Below are positions 15,836-21,503 of a DNA stretch of 22,338 bases, in pieces. The stretch lies in the IMG/VR virus record IMGVR_UViG_3300017762_000090, positions 1 to 22,338 of that record; one strand, 5' to 3'. Source of the DNA: a virus. Under the pieces are notes generated by a model. It was not told where the DNA came from. It did not search any database and saw nothing but the letters and a program-made list of their open reading frames with translations. A program made the translations under genes and the position numbers. The stretch's first letter is position 1. The number at the start of each line of letters is the position of its first letter.

Positions 15836-16444
15836 CTAGATGCGGCGAAGGGCTCGGCTAGGCAGGTAAGTGTTTAGCGCGCTTGTCATGTTGGGGTTGC
15901 CTCGCAACATGTTGTGCTCGCTCTTGGTTGTCTCTTCTTCTAGAAATTGACTGCGTGCTTCAAGCTCTTGGGTCAAATTGATCTTCGTCAAGTCACCGCT
16001 GCCCAAAATGGCTTCTTGCAGCTGCCGACCTGCCTTGATCATGATGTACTGATGCGCGTGCTCAGGCAGATCGTCCCAGGTCAATAGATACGTGACATCA
16101 GCCTTGAGGTCTTCGGTAAACGTATAAGCCTGCCGGCGACGGTCATAAAGTTTTGCGCCGCGCTGAATGACGTCATAGTCCGGGTATTGCGTCGGACTTA
16201 CAACGACGCGGCTGACGTTTGAGCCAACAGGAATTTCGTTGCTGGTGTTGCGTTGCAACGTCACTTCGTAGTCAGTGTTAAACGACCAGCCCTCCGCTTG
16301 GATTTTGCGACTGACATCGTTCAATGATGTTTCAGCCTGCTTGGCCAAACCAAATTGACCTTGCAGGCTGTTAACCGGCGCCTCGCCCAGCATTTGCAAG
16401 ACGCGGTTGACTGCCTCTAGAAAGCTGGTGCGTGCGAGTGCCAT
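15836..16444 (-). CDS. Tail tubular protein A, T7 gp11-like (gatekeeper)
   Basis: This protein forms the ring below the portal that closes the head after packaging and connects it to the nozzle. It has 202 residues against 196 in T7 gp11. It starts MALARTSFLEAVNRVLQMLG and contains GEAPVNSL. The motif RKIQAEGWSFNTDYEVTL matches the gp11 family's conserved 'GW-F-N' region, and AYTFTEDLKADVTYLLTWDDLPEHAHQYI is followed by a helical C-terminus. Only a weak AGAAG precedes the ATG. The stop is followed after two bases by the tail tubular B start, as expected for genes 11 and 12. Confidence 0.93.
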   Translation of the reverse strand: MALARTSFLEAVNRVLQMLGEAPVNSLQGQFGLAKQAETSLNDVSRKIQAEGWSFNTDYEVTLQRNTSNEIPVGSNVSRVVVSPTQYPDYDVIQRGAKLYDRRRQAYTFTEDLKADVTYLLTWDDLPEHAHQYIMIKAGRQLQEAILGSGDLTKINLTQELEARSQFLEEETTKSEHNMLRGNPNMTSALNTYLPSRALRRI

Positions 16445-16447
16445 GAG

Positions 16448-16594
16448 TTACTTCTTCTTTTTTTTGGCTGTTTTTGCAGAATCACGGAACGCCTTATCTG
16501 TTGGCGCACCTTTACTGCCTGGCTTGCGGGGGGTTTCACCGCGCCGCCGTTTGGCATGAATGTTGTCGTACAGACCCCGTTTTTTGGCAGCCAT
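16448..16594 (-). CDS. Small basic phage protein, 48 aa (MAAKKRGLYDNIHAKRRR type)
   Basis: The protein begins MAAKKRGLYDNIHAKRRRG, continues PRKPGSKGAPTDKAFRDSAK and ends in a lysine run. Small proteins of this pattern (a KKGLYANIHAKR-like start, RKPG-KGAPT, a Lys-rich tail) are widespread in tailed phages, often among structural genes, and have no established function. The ATG overlaps the TGA of the 20-aa gene as TGATG. AGAAGG lies eight bases upstream, inside that gene. The stop is four bases before the tail tubular protein A start. The strong positive charge suggests nucleic-acid or nucleoprotein contact, by inference only. Confidence 0.82.
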   Translation of the reverse strand: MAAKKRGLYDNIHAKRRRGETPRKPGSKGAPTDKAFRDSAKTAKKKKK

Positions 16595-16656
16595 CAGTAG
16601 CCCTTCTTCTTGCCGCCTTTGCCGCCCTTGCTGCCTTTAGTTCCTTTCTTGTGCAT
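16594..16656 (-). CDS. Tiny Gly/Lys-rich protein, 20 aa
   Basis: This short frame reads MHKKGTKGSKGGKGGKKKGY. TTGGAG lies seven bases before its ATG, directly after the capsid terminator. The TGA shares a base with the next ATG (TGATG), so it is probably coupled to the 48-aa gene. Nearly half of the residues are lysine and a third are glycine, so it would be strongly basic and unstructured. The good ribosome site and coupling support translation. The function is unknown. It could bind nucleic acid, or serve as a leader that controls expression of the following gene after the terminator. Confidence 0.55.
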   Translation of the reverse strand: MHKKGTKGSKGGKGGKKKGY

Positions 16657-16666
16657 AGTGGTCTCC

Positions 16667-16690
16667 AATAAAAAGGGGCCCGTAGGCCCC
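16667..16690 (-). terminator. Rho-independent terminator after capsid gene
   Basis: On the minus strand the stem GGGGCC / GGCCCC closes a four-base loop (TACG), followed by TTTTTATT. It lies 12 bases past the capsid stop. The position matches T7, where the late terminator T-phi follows gene 10. The T tract runs directly into the ribosome-binding site of the next small gene, so read-through must be substantial for the tail genes unless another promoter exists. Confidence 0.85.
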
Positions 16691-16702
16691 TTAAGGATAC
16701 GG

Positions 16703-17668
16703 TCAGGAGAAAGTAAGCTCAACCGCGCAGTCAGGACGCAATACGCCAGTACCGCAAGCCATAGAACCGACCATGAAGGTTCCCTGGTACAGAGCGTGAA
16801 CGTCTGCCCCAGTTTGCTCCATCTTCAGATCCATTAGCTTCACGGTGCCAACAGCTTGACGGTTGAACACCAGGCCAACGTTGTTGGTGAAGTTAGCGGC
16901 GTAGTCGTTGTTTTCGCCAGTAGCCGCTGAACGGTTGGTGGTTGGCAAATGATTGGTTTTAACAATCGTGATGCCAGCAACTTTCAGCACAGTGCCTTCG
17001 GCGTAAGCGCCTTGGCCGCCCCAATCGCGGTTAATTACATTGGTTTCTTGGACCAATTTATAATATTCGCGGGGCGCAAGAGCGCAGTAGCGATCGTCCT
17101 CAGGTACTGAGTTCTCGTCCATCTTCTGAGCAGCAGAGAACAATGCAGTCGCAAGTTGTGCGCCTGTGATGTTTGCCTTAGCAGAAGAGGCAGCACTGAT
17201 GTTGACGGAAGAACCGCCAGGCAAGTCAGTGTTGAAGTTCGTAGTAGTACGAGCAGCTTTAGCGATAATTGCTGCAACGTTCTGGTCAAAGGTGTAGGCC
17301 AGAGCGTTACCCATCTGAGTTGAATACTCAGACCGAACGTCGTAGTGATTCTTGGCTTCATCAATGTCTGCGATGAAGGTGTTGCTCACCAGCTTGTCAT
17401 CAATCAGCACAGTCGCTTCTGCGTGCTTGATGGCGTTACCTGTCAGCTGTGTGCCAGGCGTATGGTACGAAGTGCTGGAAAGGCCAATAATTGGAAATTG
17501 TGCACTTTTGCCTGATGCAATGGTGCGACTGACGTGCAGATTTTCGAAGATCGTGTTTTTGCGGAACGCAGAAAGCACTTCTCCAGCAAACACTTTTAAG
17601 AAAAGTGCGTCGTAGCCAGTGCCAGTTGTGTTGACCAGGCCAAGCCTGGAAGCGGTGAAGTTAGCCAC
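16703..17668 (-). CDS. Major capsid protein, T7 gp10A-like
   Basis: This is the HK97-fold shell protein. It has 321 residues against 345 in T7 gp10A. The N-terminus (MANFTASRLGLVNTTGTG) and the segment ALFLKVFAGEVLSAFRKNTI are characteristic of podovirus gp10-type capsids, as are LVSNTFIADIDEAKNHYDV and the late-domain APREYYKLVQ and RDWGGQGAYAEG. The start codon is GTG. A TAG lies in frame nine bases upstream, so translation cannot begin earlier in this frame, and the family N-terminus matches this position. No Shine-Dalgarno is visible before it, which is unusual for the most abundant virion protein. The gene stands alone between two terminators. There is no obvious slippery site near the end for a T7-like 10B frameshift product. 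Confidence 0.95.
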   Translation of the reverse strand: MANFTASRLGLVNTTGTGYDALFLKVFAGEVLSAFRKNTIFENLHVSRTIASGKSAQFPIIGLSSTSYHTPGTQLTGNAIKHAEATVLIDDKLVSNTFIADIDEAKNHYDVRSEYSTQMGNALAYTFDQNVAAIIAKAARTTTNFNTDLPGGSSVNISAASSAKANITGAQLATALFSAAQKMDENSVPEDDRYCALAPREYYKLVQETNVINRDWGGQGAYAEGTVLKVAGITIVKTNHLPTTNRSAATGENNDYAANFTNNVGLVFNRQAVGTVKLMDLKMEQTGADVHALYQGTFMVGSMACGTGVLRPDCAVELTFS

Positions 17669-17779
17669 TGTTTGTGTCTAATAGGTTTACTGCCTGTCAC
17701 CACCACCTTCACAAAGGGTGTCCTCCGCAGAGGGCCAGAGCTTCCGTGAGAGGGTCTAGGTATAAGAAATATACCCAAG
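17669..17779 (-). promoter_or_regulatory. Non-coding leader of the capsid gene, probable promoter region
   Basis: These 111 bases between the terminator and the capsid start hold no credible gene. They contain a perfect six-base inverted repeat GGTATA-TTTCT-TATACC (17759-17775) and a small hairpin CCTC-TGCG-GAGG (17722-17733). The most abundant phage protein follows a strong terminator, so a promoter is expected here. I see no clear sigma-70 -35/-10 pair and no sequence like the T7 RNA polymerase promoter, so the exact site cannot be given. Confidence 0.5.
17759..17775. repeat. Inverted repeat in capsid leader
   Basis: A perfect palindromic pair GGTATA and TATACC is separated by five bases. 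It starts four bases after the T tract of the scaffold terminator. It lacks a following T run, so it is not a second terminator. It could be an operator-like site, part of a phage promoter, or an RNA stem at the 5' end of the capsid message. Confidence 0.7.
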
Positions 17780-17804
17780 AAAAAACCCCTGGACATGCCA
17801 GGGG
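17780..17804 (-). terminator. Rho-independent terminator after scaffold gene
   Basis: On the minus strand a seven-base-pair stem CCCCTGG / CCAGGGG closes a five-base loop and is followed at once by six T residues. It lies 25 bases past the scaffold stop codon and upstream of the capsid gene, in the direction of transcription. It would end or reduce messages coming from the terL-scaffold block. Confidence 0.88.
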
Positions 17805-17828
17805 CTCCCCCTTCACTCATTCAACACT

Positions 17829-18641
17829 CTAGAAGACATTCGAGCGAGAAAGTTTTTCCTCTAACTTTCTTCGGTATGCCGGGTCCGCTTTGTAACGCGG
17901 GTCTTGCATTGCTTCAACCAATTGAGCGGTGGACTCAAATTTGGATTCAGACGATCGCGAAGAGCGACCGCCAACAAGACGTGGCTCAGTGCCGGTTTGA
18001 GAAGAGAAACGGCTTTGGAGACCAGCCACTGCAAATCGAACTTGATCCATGTCGCTAGACGCAATTGACTTGTTAAAAGCGTTTTGTTCGCCCTCTGACA
18101 AGTTTTCGCCAGCCCACTGGACCATGTCTTGATAAGCCTGCTCGCCACCAAACTCAGTCTTAATTTGCATAACTTGCTGCGCAGCCAACGCAGAATCCTG
18201 CGATTGCTGGAACTGCAAGCCAGACAAATAAGCGTCGACCATTTCCCGGCCAAAGCCGGCATTACCAAGCTCGCCGTAGTCATCGTCAGTTAGCTGACCA
18301 CTTTCCTGCCAACGACTGTTCATGCTTTGAAAGTCGATGCCAGCCTCAGACAGGCGCGTGCCAACGTATTCCCCATAAATGGAGTTTGCGTCGGGCGCGT
18401 CGTCTGATTCTTCTGCTGGCTCTGCCTCTTCAGCAACAGCTTCCGGCTCAGGCTCAGGCTCAGGGCGATTGCGCTCGCTTTCAAGCTCTTTGTAGCCCTT
18501 GACTAAATCGTCAACGTTTTTGTATTTGCCAGCAAGAAGTGGTTCCTCGCCCTGTACTTGTATATCGCCGTCAGAAGTTTCCTCCTGACCTGGCGCCATT
18601 GCAGGTGCGGGACTGCTTTTGATGGTAATTGCTTCAGGCAT
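17829..18641 (-). CDS. Capsid assembly scaffolding protein, T7 gp9-like
   Basis: This is the internal scaffold that drives procapsid assembly and leaves before or during packaging. It has 270 residues against 307 in T7 gp9. The motif LLAGKYKNVDDLVKGYKELE (about residues 34-53) is the hallmark of the N-terminal part of this family. It is followed by a strongly acidic linker (Pro/Glu repeats, about residues 56-85). A helical middle contains GGEQAYQDMVQWAGENLSE. The C-terminus (MQDPRYKADPAYRRKLEEKL) is the expected capsid-binding helix. The start is well supported by AAGGAGA seven bases upstream. A strong terminator follows the stop, separating this gene from the capsid gene, whereas T7 genes 9 and 10 are also separated by promoter sequence. 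Confidence 0.92.
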   Translation of the reverse strand: MPEAITIKSSPAPAMAPGQEETSDGDIQVQGEEPLLAGKYKNVDDLVKGYKELESERNRPEPEPEPEAVAEEAEPAEESDDAPDANSIYGEYVGTRLSEAGIDFQSMNSRWQESGQLTDDDYGELGNAGFGREMVDAYLSGLQFQQSQDSALAAQQVMQIKTEFGGEQAYQDMVQWAGENLSEGEQNAFNKSIASSDMDQVRFAVAGLQSRFSSQTGTEPRLVGGRSSRSSESKFESTAQLVEAMQDPRYKADPAYRRKLEEKLSRSNVF

Positions 18642-18650
18642 GTGCTCTCC

Positions 18651-18875
18651 TTATTTGATTTGGATAGTGCCGTCGTCATCAACACTGACGACAGGCTTTT
18701 TAACTTCAACCACTTTGGGCTCAGGGATTTCCCCGATCTCAATAACCTCGTAATCAGCCGGCGGCTGCGGGGATGCCGGCTGGCCCACTAGGGATTCCTG
18801 GGGCTGTGACTCCGTCTGGGAGGGCGTTTGGCTGGGGTCCGGGGACTCCGCTTTCTTCCGTGAACTGGGGGCCAT
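18651..18875 (-). CDS. Small acidic protein between portal and scaffold, overlapping the portal 3' end
   Basis: This is a 74-residue protein. AGGAG lies seven bases before its ATG. Its first 122 bases lie inside the portal gene in another frame, and its TAA sits just before the scaffold ribosome-binding site. The N-terminal 40 residues are Ser/Pro/Gln-rich and low in complexity. The C-terminal half (DYEVIEIGEIPEPKVVEV, then VVSVDDDGTIQIK) looks like a constrained short beta-rich segment, and it lies almost entirely outside the overlap. The good ribosome site, tight spacing to the scaffold and protein-like C-terminus argue for a real gene. The function is unknown. Its place between portal and scaffold suggests head assembly, by inference only. 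Confidence 0.72.
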   Translation of the reverse strand: MAPSSRKKAESPDPSQTPSQTESQPQESLVGQPASPQPPADYEVIEIGEIPEPKVVEVKKPVVSVDDDGTIQIK

Positions 18876-20508
18876 AAGTCGCTCCTGGCTGAGTGTAGTT
18901 TTTGGCGATTTGAGCAGCAGCTGGGGACTTCATCATGTCCATCAGCTGCTGCTGCTCCTGCGTTTGCTGTTGGGCTTGCGCAGCAGCTTCTGCTTCTTGT
19001 TGTAGCTGTTCTTTTGTTTTTACCAAGTTAGTTGTATCAATCGAACCGCTAGCAGCTAGTCGCCGCAATGCTTCGTCAACGTTGATGTATTGCATCATCA
19101 CCTCAGGCCCAAGCGTTTGCTGCGCTGCTGTGATGAACTCAATCAACTTGTTACGGTCATCGCCGCGGCCAATTGCTTCAAGACCAGTCACTGGTTTGGG
19201 ATTAACCAACGGCTCGCCATTGCTGCCATTAGGGAAAGCAGGCAGCTTGCGTTGCTTGCGCAAAATGTGCATCAACCTGCGCACAAGTGGCAGTTGCAAC
19301 TCTTGCGTCAAGATCGAATACAAGCCACCAATTGATGCTTCTAGCTCCTGGCTCATGTAACGAATCTCTTCTGCTGTTACCCGCTCGCCTGGGCGCTGAA
19401 TTGCAGTGTTAAGCATGAACGCAAACTGCAAACGACCTTCAATGCGGTCAATTGTTGCGCTTGCAATTTGCAGATCTTGGCCTTTTTGGCTTTGGATGAC
19501 CGTGACGTCCTGGGCGTTGCCTTGCACGATTGCGCCATTAGCAGCGCTAGCCAGTGTGCGCGGGCGCGTAGTGCCGTTGGGATTAACCAAAAACAAGATC
19601 TTGGCCGCGGCTGCACTGCCTTCCAGAACCGCTTGATACAGCGACTCCAGCGCTAACAGGTCACCGTAATACTGCTCAACGTATGAACGCCCGTACTCTT
19701 CGGTGTCCGTGCGATCAAAGCGAAGTGGAACCCAGGGGCTGCTTTCTTCAGGGCTCATGCCATGAGTGCCTGGGATCTCACGACCCTTGCACTCCTGATA
19801 CCAGTGACACTGCCCGTCGTAGAACTTGACGCAGGTGTAGATCTTTAGCGTTCGTTGTGACGGTTTGTCTTCGTCGTATTCATCGTCCTCAAAATCCTCA
19901 TCTGAATCGATGAAACCCGTGGGGAGCGCTTCAGGGTAGACCTCCTCTTCAACAACAATCTCAGTGACATGACCCATAGGGTCACGGCAAAGCACATAGC
20001 GATCCAAATGGATGACTCGTACTCCTTCTTCGGAGATGTAAAGCAAGGCGTTGCCGCCGACGAGCAAATGCTTAAAGGCTTCGTGCAGTGAGGCGCGGCC
20101 ATTGGCCAGCTCCATAACTTGCATCACTGCATGCTCAACCTTTACCAGCGCGCTGTCCAGTTCGGTTTTAATCTCAGGCCCTGCTTCCTCAATGCGCAGC
20201 GCCAAGCCATCAACCTCAAGCTTGAAGAATGCACTGTTTGGAGGAAACAGAGTGATAAGCAGGCGGTTAGCTAAGTAATTGACCCCACGCGCACCCAGGC
20301 TTTGGTACGGCGTCTTGAAACTGCCGTGGTCGCCATAGTTTTCGTCTGGGATTAGGCCCGGCAATGTGACCTTGCTGCAGTCACGCGCACGCTGCAAGAA
20401 CGGAGAGCGGTTGCCGCGCAGCTGTTCGTAGCGGTTAGCAGCAGAGTGCTTGCCGCGGCCGTAGTCACTGGGCTGACGATCAACCTTGCTAGTCAGATTT
20501 AGGCGCAT
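18754..20508 (-). CDS. Portal (head-tail connector) protein, T7 gp8-like
   Basis: This protein forms the dodecameric ring at one capsid vertex through which DNA is packaged and ejected, and it anchors the tail. It has 584 residues against 536 in T7 gp8. Family features include the N-terminal RYEQLRGNRSPFLQRARDC, the LPGLIPDENYG segment, YQSLGARGVNYLANRLL and LFPPNSAFFKL, and the later YGRSYVEQYYGDLLALESL. RPGERVTAEEIRYMSQELE follows in the crown region. The last 130 residues are glutamine- then Pro/Gly/Ala-rich and look disordered. That tail is overprinted by the start of the 74-aa gene for 122 bases. The start is preceded only by a weak GGAT. Its ATG lies four bases after the stop of the gp7.3-like gene. 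Confidence 0.95.
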   Translation of the reverse strand: MRLNLTSKVDRQPSDYGRGKHSAANRYEQLRGNRSPFLQRARDCSKVTLPGLIPDENYGDHGSFKTPYQSLGARGVNYLANRLLITLFPPNSAFFKLEVDGLALRIEEAGPEIKTELDSALVKVEHAVMQVMELANGRASLHEAFKHLLVGGNALLYISEEGVRVIHLDRYVLCRDPMGHVTEIVVEEEVYPEALPTGFIDSDEDFEDDEYDEDKPSQRTLKIYTCVKFYDGQCHWYQECKGREIPGTHGMSPEESSPWVPLRFDRTDTEEYGRSYVEQYYGDLLALESLYQAVLEGSAAAAKILFLVNPNGTTRPRTLASAANGAIVQGNAQDVTVIQSQKGQDLQIASATIDRIEGRLQFAFMLNTAIQRPGERVTAEEIRYMSQELEASIGGLYSILTQELQLPLVRRLMHILRKQRKLPAFPNGSNGEPLVNPKPVTGLEAIGRGDDRNKLIEFITAAQQTLGPEVMMQYINVDEALRRLAASGSIDTTNLVKTKEQLQQEAEAAAQAQQQTQEQQQLMDMMKSPAAAQIAKNYTQPGATYGPQFTEESGVPGPQPNALPDGVTAPGIPSGPAGIPAAAG

Positions 20509-20512
20509 TTAA

Positions 20513-21091
20513 TTATCCGGGGATAGACAGGCCACCTGCGCCGCCAGCAACGCTGGTGCGGAAGCGGCGACGGCCCATGCCTGAGCGCTGTGAACGTGGC
20601 GCAATAGCTAATCCTTGCGGCGCTGGCTGCCGGTCACCGGCCGATTGATTTGGCGCGTACAAAGGATCAACTCCTTGAGGAGTTGGTTCAATAACGGGTG
20701 GCGTTGCAGCTGTTGCGTTTGTTTGCGCTGTTGCGTTTGTTTGCGCTGTTGATGAATTTACAAATGGAGCTTCAAGCATTTTGCCAGCGGTGTGCATAAA
20801 GCCTGGCGCTGCCGGGTTTGCTTGCATCATTGAACTAGCGTTTTGCACAAAGCTGGGCGCTGCCGTTGCTGTCGGGTTTGACCGTGCAGACGTCTCCGCA
20901 ATAGGGTTCGGACGCGGTGGTAGTGGTGCATCTGCTGCAGCACGTTGCTCTTCATACCGCGAATTTTGCTGCGCTAGCTGCAACTCAAACTGGCGCTTTT
21001 GCTCAGCCATCTGCTCGCGCTGGAGCGCCATTTGCTGCTCGTGACGACGCTGGTTTGCTGCGTCGTTATTGCCACCACCGCCGCCGCACAT
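20513..21091 (-). CDS. gp7.3-like virion or tail-assembly protein, 192 aa
   Basis: The protein starts MCGGGGGNND and then has a charged, glutamine-rich coiled coil (about residues 14-50). A long low-complexity Ala/Pro/Thr/Asn middle follows. The C-terminus is basic then glycine-rich (GMGRRRFRTSV, then GGAGGLSIPG). T7 gp7.3, from memory, also ends in a basic stretch followed by a GGG-x-I motif, and its gene also lies directly upstream of the portal gene. gp7.3 is a small virion protein involved in adsorption and tail assembly and is ejected at infection. Position and end motif support the comparison, but overall similarity is low and this protein is about twice as long. GAGG lies eight bases before the ATG and overlaps the upstream stop. 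An exact 18-base tandem duplication falls in the middle region. The gene ends four bases before the portal ATG. Confidence 0.72.
   Translation of the reverse strand: MCGGGGGNNDAANQRRHEQQMALQREQMAEQKRQFELQLAQQNSRYEEQRAAADAPLPPRPNPIAETSARSNPTATAAPSFVQNASSMMQANPAAPGFMHTAGKMLEAPFVNSSTAQTNATAQTNATAATPPVIEPTPQGVDPLYAPNQSAGDRQPAPQGLAIAPRSQRSGMGRRRFRTSVAGGAGGLSIPG
20711..20746 (-). repeat. 18-base direct tandem repeat, two copies
   Basis: The 18-base unit tgttgcgtttgtttgcgc (plus-strand reading) occurs twice in immediate succession, with five more matching bases after it. It encodes the duplicated peptide AQTNAT within the low-complexity centre of the gp7.3-like protein. An exact in-frame duplication suggests recent slippage in a linker that tolerates length change. 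Confidence 0.9.
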
Positions 21092-21093
21092 AG

Positions 21094-21276
21094 CTAGTCC
21101 TCGTTGTTTTGCTCAGAATAAACGGCACGCAACATGCGGACCACACTGCGTTGCCCTACATAAATCCATATCTGCCGATCAGTCCAGTCCGCTTCAGGGC
21201 ATTTTTCTGGGTACTGATCTTCGAGACGTCTCAGGATTGATTCATCAAGCGTTGGCCACTGGCTGTCGTCTTTCAT
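21094..21276 (-). CDS. Hypothetical small protein, 60 aa, downstream of terminase
   Basis: This is a 60-residue soluble protein containing LRRLEDQYPEKCPEADW and a helix QIWIYVGQRSVVRMLRAV. Short proteins with a similar pattern (a leucine/arginine helix, a P-x-x-CP motif, then W-x-x-x-GQRSVVR) are familiar from aquatic podovirus genomes, but I know no assigned function. I chose the ATG at 21276 over the TTG at 21282 because it overlaps the upstream stop as ATGA, which suggests coupling. No strong Shine-Dalgarno is visible. The size and helical character would fit a small DNA-binding or packaging accessory protein such as a small terminase subunit, but this is speculation. T7 gp18, the small terminase, is about 89 residues, and I see no clear similarity to it. 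Confidence 0.68.
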   Translation of the reverse strand: MKDDSQWPTLDESILRRLEDQYPEKCPEADWTDRQIWIYVGQRSVVRMLRAVYSEQNNED

Positions 21277-21503
21277 TCGCAATCTTTAGGAAACGCTTGG
21301 CAAACTTTGACTTCAAACGGTAGCTGCTCCCAACAATCACACATGGTGGCTACTTCAAATGCGTTTTCTGCGTCTTTAGCCAAAACAACTATTTGATAGC
21401 CGCCTACTGACATGCCGGCCCATTCACCTAAAAACCCAGATGGCAGTCGTACAACGAAAGGCCGTGGCTCATCGACCTGCGAGTTGGATCCACTCTTCCG
21501 CAT
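21273..21503 (-). CDS. Hypothetical small protein, 76 aa
   Basis: I do not recognise this protein. The frame is open from 21698, but the likely start is the ATG at 21503, because GGAAGG sits six bases before it and the upstream extension lies wholly inside terL. The protein is soluble-looking, with no membrane segment or signal peptide. It has a central mixed hydrophobic stretch (GEWAGMSVGGYQIVVLAKDAE) and two cysteines close together (CDCWEQ), with a third near the end. It overlaps the terL end by 35 bases, and its TGA overlaps the next ATG (ATGA), so the three genes are probably translationally coupled. The position next to terL suggests a packaging or late accessory role, but that is inference from location only. 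Confidence 0.7.
   Translation of the reverse strand: MRKSGSNSQVDEPRPFVVRLPSGFLGEWAGMSVGGYQIVVLAKDAENAFEVATMCDCWEQLPFEVKVCQAFPKDCE

Noticed and set aside
17861-18283. 140-residue minus-strand frame inside the scaffold gene
   Set aside because: It is an alternative frame of a gene with a strong ribosome site and clear family motifs; no independent start signal.
18935-19360. 141-residue plus-strand frame rich in Cys and Ser
   Set aside because: Antisense to the glutamine/alanine-rich portal C-terminus; its composition is explained by reading that region backwards.
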